A stretch of 19,799 bases of DNA from Bacillota bacterium (GTDB taxonomy: Bacteria > Bacillota > Clostridia > Christensenellales > Aristaeellaceae): the NCBI GenBank assembly GCA_023392515.1, contig JAEVYX010000089.1:1-19799 (forward strand), in the 5' to 3' direction. The notes below the pieces were generated by a model that had not been told where the DNA came from, did no database searches, and saw only the letters and a program-made list of their open reading frames with translations. Made by a program: the position numbers and the translations under genes. Below, in pieces: positions 5,668-12,237 of the stretch (position 1 is its first letter; every line of letters starts with the position of its first letter).

Positions 5668-7620
5668 TCAGCCTTCCGAAGCGGCCTGTTCCGCCTGGGC
5701 GTCCATCAGCTCCTGCAGGGCCCGGTCGGCTTCCTCCCAATCATCGTACAGGGAGGCAAGACGATCCTTGGCGCTTTGATAATCCCGGGCGGCCTGGGCC
5801 GCCTTTGCCGGGTCCTGATAAGTTTCAGGCAGGGCCATCAGCGTTTCCAGGTCGGATATCGTTTGTTCCAGCCCGGCGATTTCCTTTTCGATGGCTTCCG
5901 CCTGTTCTTTTGCCTCTTTGACCCGTTCCCGCACCATGCGCGCCTTGCGCTTTTCCTTTTCCATTTCGGTGCGGGTCATCATGGGCTGGGCGTCCTGGGT
6001 TGCGGCGCCCCGGATGGTCTGATTGAGATAATCGTCATAGTTGCCGGCGTATTCCTTCAGCCCCTCCTCGGTGAACACCGCCACCCGGCCCGCAAAGCGG
6101 TTGATAAAATACCGGTCATGGGAGATGGCGAGGATGGTGCCGGGGAAATCGGCCAGGGCCTGTTCCAGCACTTCCCGGCTGTCCATATCCAGGTGGTTGG
6201 TGGGCTCGTCCAGAAGGAGCACATTGTTTTTGCGCAGCATGAGCTTCGTAAGCGCTACCCGGCCCTTTTCCCCGCCGGAGAGGGTGCTTACGGGCATAAA
6301 CACATCGTCTCCCGTAAAGAGGAAAAGCCCCAGCGCGCCCCGGACCTCGTATTGCATCAGCCTTGGAAAATCGTCCCAGACTTCATTTAGTACCGTTTTT
6401 TCGGGATGCAGGTGGGCCTGGTGCTGGTCGTAATAGCCCAAATCCACATTGGCACCCAGGCGCACCGTGCCGTCGTCGGGGGGGAGTTCGCCGGTCAGGC
6501 AGCGCAAAAGTGTGGATTTACCCGCGCCGTTGGGGCCGATGAGGGCCACCCGGTCCCCGGCCCGAAGATGCAGGTTCAGCCCGGAAAACAGCGTCCGCTC
6601 CCCAAAGGATTTGCGTAGGTTTTTCACCATCAGCACATCGTCGCCGGGGCGGCGGGCCGCCTCGAAGGAGAACCGGATTTGGGACTCGTCCTGGGGCTTG
6701 TCCAGCCTTTCAATCTTTTGCAGCCGCTTTTCCCGGCTCTCCGCGGCGCGGATGGATTTTTCCCTGTTGAAGCTGCGGTATCGGGCGATAATAACCTGCT
6801 CCCTGGTGATCTCCTTTTGCTGGAGAGAATAGGCTTTCATCCGGGATTCGAAGCGCTCGCTGCGCTGATCCATATACCTTGTGTAATTCCCGTTGTACTG
6901 CTCCACAGCGCCCAAAAGAAGCTCCGTCATGCAGTCGCATACATGGTCCAGAAAGTACCGGTCATGGGAGATGATGAGCACCGTGCCCTTGTAATCCCTA
7001 AGGTAGGTTTCCAGCCAGTCGATGGCCTGCAAATCCAGGTGGTTGGTGGGCTCATCCAGAAGCAGCAGGTCAGGCTTTTGCAGCAACATCCGGGCCAGGC
7101 ACAGCCTTGTCCGCTCCCCGCCGCTAAGCTGCCCGGCCAACTGGTCGTATTGCTCTTTTTGAAAGCCCAGGCCTGCAAGCACGCCGTAGATGGCGCTTTT
7201 CCAGGCGTAGCCGTCGGCTTTTTCAAATTCGTCGGTGAGCCGGGCATACTCGCCGCCCAAGCGGCGCAGCATTTCCCCGTCCTGGGCATGGTCGGCCATC
7301 AGCCCTTCCAGCTCCCGAAGGCGCTTCTCCATGGATTTCACATCGGAAAAGGCGTCCTCCAATTCCTGCCAGACGGTATAGTCCTCCCGCACCTGCCCCT
7401 GCTGGGCCAGGTAACCCAGCTTAATCTCCCGGCTTAAATTCTTGTCGCCGCCGTCGAACGATTCAAGCCCTGCGATGATGCGCATCAGCGTTGTCTTTCC
7501 GCATCCGTTTACCCCCACCAGGCCCATGTGCTGACCTTTTTGCAGGGTAAGGCAAACATCCTTTAAGACCACATTGGCCCCAAAGGATTTTTGGATGTGC
7601 TGCAGGGAAAGAATAATCAT
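5668..7620 (-). CDS. ABC-F family ATPase (Uup/YdiF-like)
   Basis: A 650-residue protein with two ABC domains and no membrane segments, acting on the ribosome by family analogy. The first domain has Walker A GVNGCGKT (36-43), signature LSGGE (165-169) and Walker B LLLLDEPTNHLD (185-196). A charged P-site linker follows (about 245-325, containing YRSFNREKSIRAAESREKR). The second domain has GPNGAGKS (362-369), LSGGE (447-451) and LLLDEPTNHLD. The catalytic glutamate is present in both EPTNHLD motifs. The C-terminal 100 residues form a long charged coiled coil, as in Uup/YdiF. Such proteins relieve ribosome stalling; some confer antibiotic resistance, but nothing here indicates the resistance subgroup. 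GGAG sits 7 bases before the ATG. It lies 23 bases downstream of the DUF6483 gene. Confidence 0.95.
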   Translation of the reverse strand: MIILSLQHIQKSFGANVVLKDVCLTLQKGQHMGLVGVNGCGKTTLMRIIAGLESFDGGDKNLSREIKLGYLAQQGQVREDYTVWQELEDAFSDVKSMEKRLRELEGLMADHAQDGEMLRRLGGEYARLTDEFEKADGYAWKSAIYGVLAGLGFQKEQYDQLAGQLSGGERTRLCLARMLLQKPDLLLLDEPTNHLDLQAIDWLETYLRDYKGTVLIISHDRYFLDHVCDCMTELLLGAVEQYNGNYTRYMDQRSERFESRMKAYSLQQKEITREQVIIARYRSFNREKSIRAAESREKRLQKIERLDKPQDESQIRFSFEAARRPGDDVLMVKNLRKSFGERTLFSGLNLHLRAGDRVALIGPNGAGKSTLLRCLTGELPPDDGTVRLGANVDLGYYDQHQAHLHPEKTVLNEVWDDFPRLMQYEVRGALGLFLFTGDDVFMPVSTLSGGEKGRVALTKLMLRKNNVLLLDEPTNHLDMDSREVLEQALADFPGTILAISHDRYFINRFAGRVAVFTEEGLKEYAGNYDDYLNQTIRGAATQDAQPMMTRTEMEKEKRKARMVRERVKEAKEQAEAIEKEIAGLEQTISDLETLMALPETYQDPAKAAQAARDYQSAKDRLASLYDDWEEADRALQELMDAQAEQAASEG

Positions 7621-7643
7621 GCGTCCGCTCCGTTTCGTGTGTT

Positions 7644-8279
7644 TTATAAGGCGGCAAGGCGCCGTTCAAGGGCGGTGAGGCCTTCCAGCACCTCGGGCCT
7701 GGGCAGGCCGCCCGCCGTGAGCCTTTGGGCGGGAACCGACAGGCACCGGGATAAAAGCGCTTTCGCCTGTATGAGAAGGCTTGTATAGCCGGCGGTACCG
7801 CCTGCTAGTGCCAGGGCGTCAAACAGCATGTCCTCGCCCCGGCCGAAGGCTTCGCCCTCAAAAAAGAACTCCGCGGCCTCCAGCAAATCCTGGGGCGTAA
7901 AAAGCTCCCGCGCTTCCTTGAGGCAAAAGTCAAGCTGATCCTTTCGCATTTCGCAAAGGAGGCTTTCCTCCCGAAGGGTCATAAGCAGCTTTGCGCTGCG
8001 GTATAAAAGCATCTGCTGCTCCTCTTTGGGCAGGGATGTCTGCATGGCCTTGATGTACAGGATTTCGGACAGCATCAGCCGGGGGATGGGGGCCAAAAGC
8101 TCTGTCAGGCTTTCCAGGGACAGCTTTTCGGCGGCCTGCAAATCCATGCCGCAGTGTAAAAGGCAGGCGTCGGAAAGCTCCCGATTGCGGCCCATGTCGT
8201 CCAGCATTTCACTGATATGGCGCATCAGGGCACCCATCAATTCAATCATACGAAGGATATAGTCCTTTTGGAAAAACAT
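7644..8279 (-). CDS. DUF6483 family protein
   Basis: 211 residues, all-helical, soluble. The N-terminus FFQKDYILRMIELMGALMRHI is the recognisable DUF6483 opening (F--DY-LRMIE). The rest is leucine-rich helices resembling superhelical repeats (FTPQDLLEAAEFFFEGEAFGRGEDMLFDAL). The function is unknown; the family is widespread in Clostridia. The start is ambiguous. ATG 8279 is given, but an in-frame GTG at 8291 (MTNA- extension) directly follows AGGGAAGG and is possible. It heads the operon with the ABC-F and glutaredoxin genes and is transcribed from the promoter at 8311-8340. Confidence 0.85.
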   Translation of the reverse strand: MFFQKDYILRMIELMGALMRHISEMLDDMGRNRELSDACLLHCGMDLQAAEKLSLESLTELLAPIPRLMLSEILYIKAMQTSLPKEEQQMLLYRSAKLLMTLREESLLCEMRKDQLDFCLKEARELFTPQDLLEAAEFFFEGEAFGRGEDMLFDALALAGGTAGYTSLLIQAKALLSRCLSVPAQRLTAGGLPRPEVLEGLTALERRLAAL

Positions 8280-8310
8280 GGCGTTTGTCACCCCTTCCCT
8301 GCACTTTGCT

Positions 8311-8340
8311 ATTATATCGCGGATGGCCGCCCTTTAGCAA
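8311..8340 (-). promoter_or_regulatory. sigma-A promoter of the DUF6483/ABC-F operon
   Basis: On the minus strand, -35 TTGCTA (8335-8340) and -10 TATAAT (8311-8316) have an 18-base spacer, about 20-30 bases upstream of the start codons at 8291/8279. It is back-to-back with the divergent promoter at 8373-8401. Confidence 0.7.
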
Positions 8341-8372
8341 GTTGCGGGAAAAATCATCAGGGAAAAACAGGA

Positions 8373-8401
8373 TTGTCAAACCGTGTAGAGAAATATATAA
8401 A
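8373..8401 (+). promoter_or_regulatory. sigma-A promoter of the ATPase/DUF4435 pair
   Basis: TTGTCA (8373-8378), a 17-base spacer, then TATAAA (8396-8401). Transcription would begin about 19 bases before ATG 8427, giving a very short leader. This suggests vegetative expression of the pair. Confidence 0.75.
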
Positions 8402-8426
8402 GAAGGAAAGAGATGGGGGCGTCACC

Positions 8427-9302
8427 ATGCGCATTACCAATGTATATTTGAAGGACGTAGGCCCTTTTAAGAGGGGCCGCGGCCTATTTTCGCTGAATAC
8501 AGACGACGACCGGGTATTGCTTACGGGCATCAGCGGCAGCGGAAAAAGCACGGCGCTTTCGGCTATCGCTCAACTGTGGTGCATGCTGGAGGGCTTTCCC
8601 GGCGGAATGATAATGGATAGTTCGCCATCCGGCTGCATGGCTATGCATGTGTCCGGCCTTGAGGACGGCGACTGTTTGATCCTGATGGGCGGGGACCCGG
8701 GCTTTGAGGCGGACATCGCAAAGCGCCATCCCGGTGCGAAGGTACTCAAGGCCGAACAGGGCCGCCCCATGCCCGGCTGGCCCAACATGATTATGCTGGA
8801 CGGGGACTGGCACCGGGCGAAAAAGGTGCAGGATATTACAAACGCCTGGTTTTTGACCGACGACGATGTTTCGGACGTGTGGCCCGAGGTGCTGGGGAAC
8901 CTGCTCAAGAAGGGCGACGAAAAGGCCAAGGCCGCGCTGAAAAGCATCAACCGGCTCCTGGCAGGCAAAAAACTGGAGATGGCGCCGAACGGCGGCGTGC
9001 ATGTGGTGTTGGACGGGGATCAGCCCCATGGCCCCGACCGGCTGTCCATGGGGGAAAAGCACCTGGCCGTATTGTGCTTTTGCGCTGCCTGCTGCCTAAA
9101 GGAGGGCGGGGTGCTGCTGCTGGACGAGCCTGCGGTGCACCTCCATCCCAGCCAGGTGATGGGTCTTTTGTCCACCCTGGAAGGGTACTGCCTCAATGCC
9201 GGAGGACAAATGCTGCTTATCTCCCACAACCCTGCCATCTGGCAGCGGTATGAGGAATTGGGGCTGGCGGTAGAACTGGAGGGCAGCCATGCGTGCGAAT
9301 GA
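8427..9302 (+). CDS. ABC/AAA-type ATPase, candidate AriA-like defence sensor
   Basis: A 291-residue single ATPase of the SMC/OLD-like AAA class. It opens MRITNVYLKDVGPFKRG, the usual first strands before the P-loop. Walker A is GISGSGKS (34-41), the signature-like motif is LSMGE (206-210), and Walker B is VLLLDEP (229-235), with D-loop-like AVHLHPSQ and switch histidine H267 (LISHNP). The ~160 residues between Walker A and signature are compact, with no long coiled coil, so it is shorter than AriA as I recall it. It overlaps the downstream DUF4435 gene by 14 bases. An ATPase paired with DUF4435 is the architecture of PARIS, where the ATPase senses a phage trigger and controls the TOPRIM effector. 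Upstream ORF extension to 8217 has no start support; GGGGG lies near ATG 8427. Confidence 0.88.
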   Translation: MRITNVYLKDVGPFKRGRGLFSLNTDDDRVLLTGISGSGKSTALSAIAQLWCMLEGFPGGMIMDSSPSGCMAMHVSGLEDGDCLILMGGDPGFEADIAKRHPGAKVLKAEQGRPMPGWPNMIMLDGDWHRAKKVQDITNAWFLTDDDVSDVWPEVLGNLLKKGDEKAKAALKSINRLLAGKKLEMAPNGGVHVVLDGDQPHGPDRLSMGEKHLAVLCFCAACCLKEGGVLLLDEPAVHLHPSQVMGLLSTLEGYCLNAGGQMLLISHNPAIWQRYEELGLAVELEGSHACE

Positions 9303-10092
9303 CATGCCGGCCCAGCGGCTGTACCGGGAAGCCGGCGCCACACCAAGAAAGCGGGTGCTTCTGGTGGAGGGCACCGGGGATATCGCCTTTCTGACCTTGA
9401 TGCTGGATAAGCCCCCCCTCCGGGAAGAAAACGTGCTGGCCGATTGGGTGATTACCCAGGCCGGGGGCAAGGATGCCGTACTTCGCGCTCTGGGGGAAAG
9501 GCCGGACTTTTATGCGCTGGTGGACCAGGACGCCTGGGATGCCCAGGAGCGGGCCGAAAAGCAGCGGGAGTATCCGCATTTGTACATCCTGCCCAGGTTC
9601 TGCATTGAAAACTACCTGGTCTGCCCCGATGAACTGGTGAAGGCGATCCCCAATTTTGAAAGGGAAGCGGAGGCCATCCGGCAGGAAATTCCCAAGGCTG
9701 TGCGCCACGGCTGCCTGTGGCGGGCTGCCCAGCCCCTGTATGACGAGTTGATCCGGGCGGGCTTTAACCGCGCGCTGTTAATCTACCCGCCGCCTGACGA
9801 CCGGGAGATGGAGAGAATGCTCACCGCCTGGCAAAACCTGCTCTGCCCCGGCAATCTGCATATCCGCATGAAGGACAGCATGCGGGAGGTGCAGGATGCT
9901 TCCCTGGATGAGCTGGCCCGTAAGTTCATCCATGGCAAGGTGTTCTGGCGGGGCTGCGTAGAGGAGTATGCCCAAAAGCACTTCCCCGGCCTGAAAAGCG
10001 ATGCGCTGCGCCGCACGGTGTTCCGCCGTCTGCCGCTGCCGGAGGATTTGCATATATTCTTGAGAGATCTGTTTTTGAAGGAAACGCGGTGA
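9289..10092 (+). CDS. DUF4435 TOPRIM-like protein, candidate AriB-like effector
   Basis: 267 residues. The TOPRIM core is visible: strand RVLLVEG with catalytic-type E27, followed by GDIAFL; then YALVDQD with the DxD pair D79/D81; then YILPRFCIENYL with E107, the DUF4435 hallmark (IENYL). The C-terminal half is helical with no recognised domain. In PARIS, AriB is a DUF4435 nuclease released from the ATPase complex to cut host tRNA and abort infection. OLD-family TOPRIMs are DNA nucleases. The acidic residues needed for metal-dependent cleavage are all here, so it is probably active. GGAGG lies 6 bases before the ATG, and the 14-base overlap with the ATPase gene implies coupled, stoichiometric synthesis. 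The last two codons and the TGA lie within a repeat element (10084 onward). Confidence 0.88.
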   Translation: MRANDMPAQRLYREAGATPRKRVLLVEGTGDIAFLTLMLDKPPLREENVLADWVITQAGGKDAVLRALGERPDFYALVDQDAWDAQERAEKQREYPHLYILPRFCIENYLVCPDELVKAIPNFEREAEAIRQEIPKAVRHGCLWRAAQPLYDELIRAGFNRALLIYPPPDDREMERMLTAWQNLLCPGNLHIRMKDSMREVQDASLDELARKFIHGKVFWRGCVEEYAQKHFPGLKSDALRRTVFRRLPLPEDLHIFLRDLFLKETR

Positions 10093-10177
10093 GGGGCGCC
10101 GCTCCTCACATACCCTGCTTAAGGGATTTCATCCCTTAAGAATCCCTGTATTGCCGCGCAATGCGCGACAAGGGGAT
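10084..10177 (+). repeat. modular three-hairpin repeat, copy 1
   Basis: Three palindromes follow in order: a 9-bp stem at 10089-10109 (GCC loop), a 10-bp stem at 10118-10140 (TTC loop), and CGCGC/GCGCG at 10155-10167 nested in an outer ATCCC/GGGAT pairing (10142-10146 with 10173-10177). The left end (ACGCG-TGAGGGGCGCCGC) is nearly identical to that of the copy at 10661. The element overlaps the 3' end of the DUF4435 gene and fills most of the gap before mscL. No U-tract follows the hairpins. Confidence 0.75.
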
Positions 10178-10216
10178 AGGATCAGAATATCATATTATTT
10201 TATAGGAGGCGTACCA

Positions 10217-10660
10217 ATGAAAAAGTTCCTGCATGATTTCAAGGCCTTCGCACTCAAGGGAAATGTCCTGGACCTGGCTGTAGGCGTCATGATCGGCGGC
10301 GCTTTCGGCAAAATCGTCTCCTCCCTGGTCAACGATATCTTTATGCCATTGATTGGCCTTGTGCTGGGCGGAACCAACGTGTCTGGCGCATTCCTTGCGC
10401 TGGACGGGCAGAGCTACCCTTCCCTGGAAGCAGCCACTGCCGCCGGGGCGGGCACGCTGAACTACGGATTGTTCCTTCAAACGGTGATTGACTTTATCCT
10501 CATGGCCCTTTGCATATTCCTCTTTTTGAAGATCATCATGCGGGTAATGCCCAAGAAAAAGGAGGAGGGGCCTGCCCCCGCGCCCAGGCTGTGCAAATAT
10601 TGCTTGGAGCCAATCCGTGAAAAGGCGACCAGGTGCCCCCATTGCACCGCGGAACAGTGA
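10217..10660 (+). CDS. mscL: MscL, large-conductance mechanosensitive channel with C-terminal zinc ribbon
   Basis: 147 residues. The N-terminal amphipathic helix and TM1 carry the family core FKAFALKGNVLDLAVGVMIG and FGKIVSSLVNDIFMPLIG. A periplasmic loop (about 52-84) and TM2 (about 85-108) follow, ending in the basic KKKEE cluster of the cytoplasmic bundle. A tail adds a four-cysteine ribbon, CKYC (C126, C129) and CPHC (C140, C143), which is absent from E. coli MscL but seen in some clostridial homologues. The channel opens under membrane tension to release solutes in hypo-osmotic shock. AGGAGG lies 7 bases upstream of ATG 10217. It is isolated between two copies of the hairpin repeat; a weak promoter candidate (GCGACA-17-TATCAT, 10165-10193) lies partly inside the repeat. 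Confidence 0.96.
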   Translation: MKKFLHDFKAFALKGNVLDLAVGVMIGGAFGKIVSSLVNDIFMPLIGLVLGGTNVSGAFLALDGQSYPSLEAATAAGAGTLNYGLFLQTVIDFILMALCIFLFLKIIMRVMPKKKEEGPAPAPRLCKYCLEPIREKATRCPHCTAEQ

Positions 10661-10815
10661 ACGCGATGAGGGGCGCCGCCCTTCATTAGAATAGTGCATT
10701 TAATCCTTATCGTGCAATAAACATAGACTAGCTTCATAATGCTTAAGGGGGGCAGGGGGACTTGCCCCCTGCCTCACTTGCAGGTACTGCCGTAGCGCTT
10801 TGCGCAGCTCAGCCT
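10661..10815 (+). repeat. modular hairpin repeat, copy 2 (extended)
   Basis: It starts one base after the mscL stop. The first palindrome (10666-10686, 9-bp stem, GCC loop) closely matches that of copy 1. After a spacer of about 50 bases comes GCTTAAGG and a 9-bp stem (10751-10759 with 10765-10773). Then TGCCG is followed by GCGC-TTT-GCGC (10795-10805), corresponding to the third module of copy 1. Module order and orientation match copy 1, with divergent loops and an insertion. Confidence 0.65.
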
Positions 10816-10946
10816 TTTGAAAATACCGCAATCGTAAAAATGCATTAAAGTAGAAGATATATAAGCAAATATGGCAGAGCATTTACAAATGTTGTTATTG
10901 TATGCAGAAGTCATAATAGTAAATACAATAATAGGGAGGTACTGCA

Positions 10947-11141
10947 ATGAGCTGGGAAGCGCTTAAGCTTGTTGAGTCCATAAGTGATGTGATATGGTCA
11001 GTTACTTTGATTGTTACGTTGGCTTATATCCCAAAGGTTTATAGGTTTTTTGTCGAAAAAGGATATCGAGATAGAGAATATAGTGCAGCAAAGCGAGAGA
11101 TATTTGCATCTGCAAGCAAAAAAGGGGAACGCTCGAAATGA
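10947..11141 (+). CDS. small single-span membrane protein
   Basis: 64 residues. It has one predicted transmembrane segment (about 12-32, ISDVIWSVTLIVTLAYIPKV) followed by a basic, charged cytoplasmic tail (YRDREYSAAKREIFASASKK). I do not recognise the family. GGGAGG precedes ATG 10947 by 7 bases. The stop overlaps the start of the next gene as ATGA (11138-11141), so the two are coupled and probably function together. Codon use is AT-rich compared with neighbours on both sides. The region 10816-10946 is AT-rich with no convincing promoter; TTGTTA (10892) with TAATAG (10914) is the best guess. Confidence 0.75.
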   Translation: MSWEALKLVESISDVIWSVTLIVTLAYIPKVYRFFVEKGYRDREYSAAKREIFASASKKGERSK

Positions 11142-11842
11142 ATGAAATGTTTGCGGTGCTTGGTTTCATTTTAGCAATATGCGCTAGGGCAGCAATCATT
11201 CTTCTTCCAGTAGCTGTGATAGGATACATATGGGGAAGAATGAAAAACGGAATTCATTGGGGTTGGGCTTTGACTATGTCACTTATATTGCAGATAATTC
11301 TTACAAGCCCATCAAACAAGATTGTTATCTATGTAACGGATAGATATATAGAAGCCACAATGAGCTTTCCAAATGTATATCAGGAACTATGGTGGCAAGC
11401 TTTAGCAGTCACTTTAATTACTTTGGCGGCGTATATTTCGAGAGCTATAGTGATTGCAGTATGGTTTGGGATAACAGAAACTCGATACAGCAAAAATATT
11501 TTATGGGTCGTGGCTACTGTTGTGCTTTCTGTAGGAGATCGCATTGCTATGACCGGAGTGACAACAAAGAGCTTTTCGGAAAGCCAATATATTTGGATAT
11601 TAAGAATAATATATATTGGAATTCTCGCTGTTATAGCTGCCATAATGCTGTGGATTGCTATGAGAAAACGGAAGCGCGCGTTAAAGCATATCGTTGATAA
11701 ACTTGAGCAACAGAAAAGCAACAAATATGAACGTGCCGATATGGTGCCATTACACTCTTCTTCACAATGCTCCATATGTGGAGCGGAAAAGCGCGGGAAC
11801 GCAAAAGAGTGCTGGAAGTGTGGGGAAAGTTATACAGGATGA
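11138..11842 (+). CDS. polytopic membrane protein with C-terminal zinc ribbon, unknown function
   Basis: 234 residues. There are about five hydrophobic segments (about 5-31, 42-58, 86-112, 119-136, 152-175), then a basic juxtamembrane stretch (RKRKRALKHIV) and a cytoplasmic tail. The tail ends in a four-cysteine ribbon, CSIC (C211, C214) and CWKC (C225, C228). I know no named family with this layout; the ribbon is the generic 'zinc-ribbon' type common in clostridial membrane proteins. AGGGG lies about 10 bases upstream, and the 4-base ATGA overlap links it to the preceding 64-residue membrane protein. The pair is AT-rich and bounded by hairpin repeats at 10661-10815 and 12025-12112. Confidence 0.8.
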   Translation: MNEMFAVLGFILAICARAAIILLPVAVIGYIWGRMKNGIHWGWALTMSLILQIILTSPSNKIVIYVTDRYIEATMSFPNVYQELWWQALAVTLITLAAYISRAIVIAVWFGITETRYSKNILWVVATVVLSVGDRIAMTGVTTKSFSESQYIWILRIIYIGILAVIAAIMLWIAMRKRKRALKHIVDKLEQQKSNKYERADMVPLHSSSQCSICGAEKRGNAKECWKCGESYTG

Positions 11843-11865
11843 AAACTGCATCAACATTCGAGCAC

Positions 11866-11914
11866 ATCCTCCTTTGCTCAGCTGCTTATTCCTGACTGTT
11901 GTGCAAAGGGGGAT
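11866..11914 (+). other. 12-bp hairpin that includes a GGGGG ribosome-binding-like arm
   Basis: ATCCTCCTTTGC (11866-11877) pairs with GCAAAGGGGGAT (11903-11914), 12 bp with one G-U, around a 25-base loop. No U-tract follows, so it is a poor terminator. The right arm would be the ribosome binding site of the short ORF at 11922-12008. Confidence 0.5.
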
Positions 11915-11921
11915 GTAAATT

Positions 11922-12008
11922 ATGGTATATACAGTGAAAATTGGCTTGCATGAGTATTCCATACCTTACTTTATCGCTTGCAAAATCCGATTACTGTTTT
12001 TCGCATAA
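11922..12008 (+). CDS. possible 28-residue small ORF
   Basis: ATG 11922 is preceded by GGGGGAT in the right arm of the hairpin at 11866-11914. It encodes a 28-residue peptide, MVYTVKIGLHEY...LLFFA, ending in TAA at 12006-12008. It could be a small protein, a leader peptide, or the remnant of a truncated gene. The composition is ordinary and there is no homologue I recognise. Apart from this ORF, the hairpin and the repeat, I see nothing in the gap 11843-12184. Confidence 0.2.
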   Translation: MVYTVKIGLHEYSIPYFIACKIRLLFFA

Positions 12009-12024
12009 GTCCCTTGCTTTTCAG

Positions 12025-12112
12025 GTTATCCTTGCCGCGCAAGACGCCGCAAAAAGGGTTTCTCAAGGGATGAAATCCCTTGTAAGGGGAGGTTGAGGGG
12101 CGGTGCTCCTCC
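12025..12112 (-). repeat. modular hairpin repeat, copy 3 (inverted)
   Basis: Read on the minus strand it has the same module order as copy 1: GAGGAGC/GCCCCTC type stem (12095-12111), then an 8-bp stem (12064-12071 with 12075-12082) whose core AAGGGATGAAATCCCTT is shared with copy 1, then a GC-rich GCCGCGC segment (12033-12039). It lies between the AT-rich cassette and the secreted-protein gene. Confidence 0.7.
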
Positions 12113-12184
12113 TGCAACTCCTGCAATTTTACAGGAATTTTCCCAGGAAAAAGGGGGATATACTATACAGAGCGGCCCGGATGG

Positions 12185-12213
12185 GGTAAAATAGAATAGG
12201 CAACCTGTATAAT
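12185..12213 (+). promoter_or_regulatory. possible promoter of the secreted-protein/TPR operon
   Basis: A perfect -10 TATAAT (12208-12213) lies 25 bases before ATG 12238. At 17 bases upstream the -35 is only GGTAAA (12185-12190), so the call rests mainly on the -10. Confidence 0.4.
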
Positions 12214-12237
12214 TTCCCCAAGGTAAAGGAGTTGCTT

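Noticed and set aside
5416..7437. Long plus-strand ORFs (5416-6390, 6679-7437) opposite the ABC-F gene
   Set aside because: They are antisense to a full-length protein with perfect ABC motifs, lack good ribosome sites and have low-complexity GC-driven composition.
8217..8426. N-terminal extension of the ATPase to position 8217
   Set aside because: It would overlap the divergent DUF6483 gene and both promoters; homologous ATPases begin at the MRITN strand, as at ATG 8427.
10165..10193. GCGACA-17-TATCAT as an mscL promoter
   Set aside because: Weak -35 that falls inside the hairpin repeat; mentioned only within the mscL entry.
10816..12010. Insertion sequence or transposon around the AT-rich cassette
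   Set aside because: No transposase or integrase gene; the flanking repeats are short hairpin elements also found beside mscL, not terminal inverted repeats of the cassette.
10084..12112. CRISPR array
   Set aside because: The repeats are few, palindromic, unequal and not regularly spaced by unique spacers.
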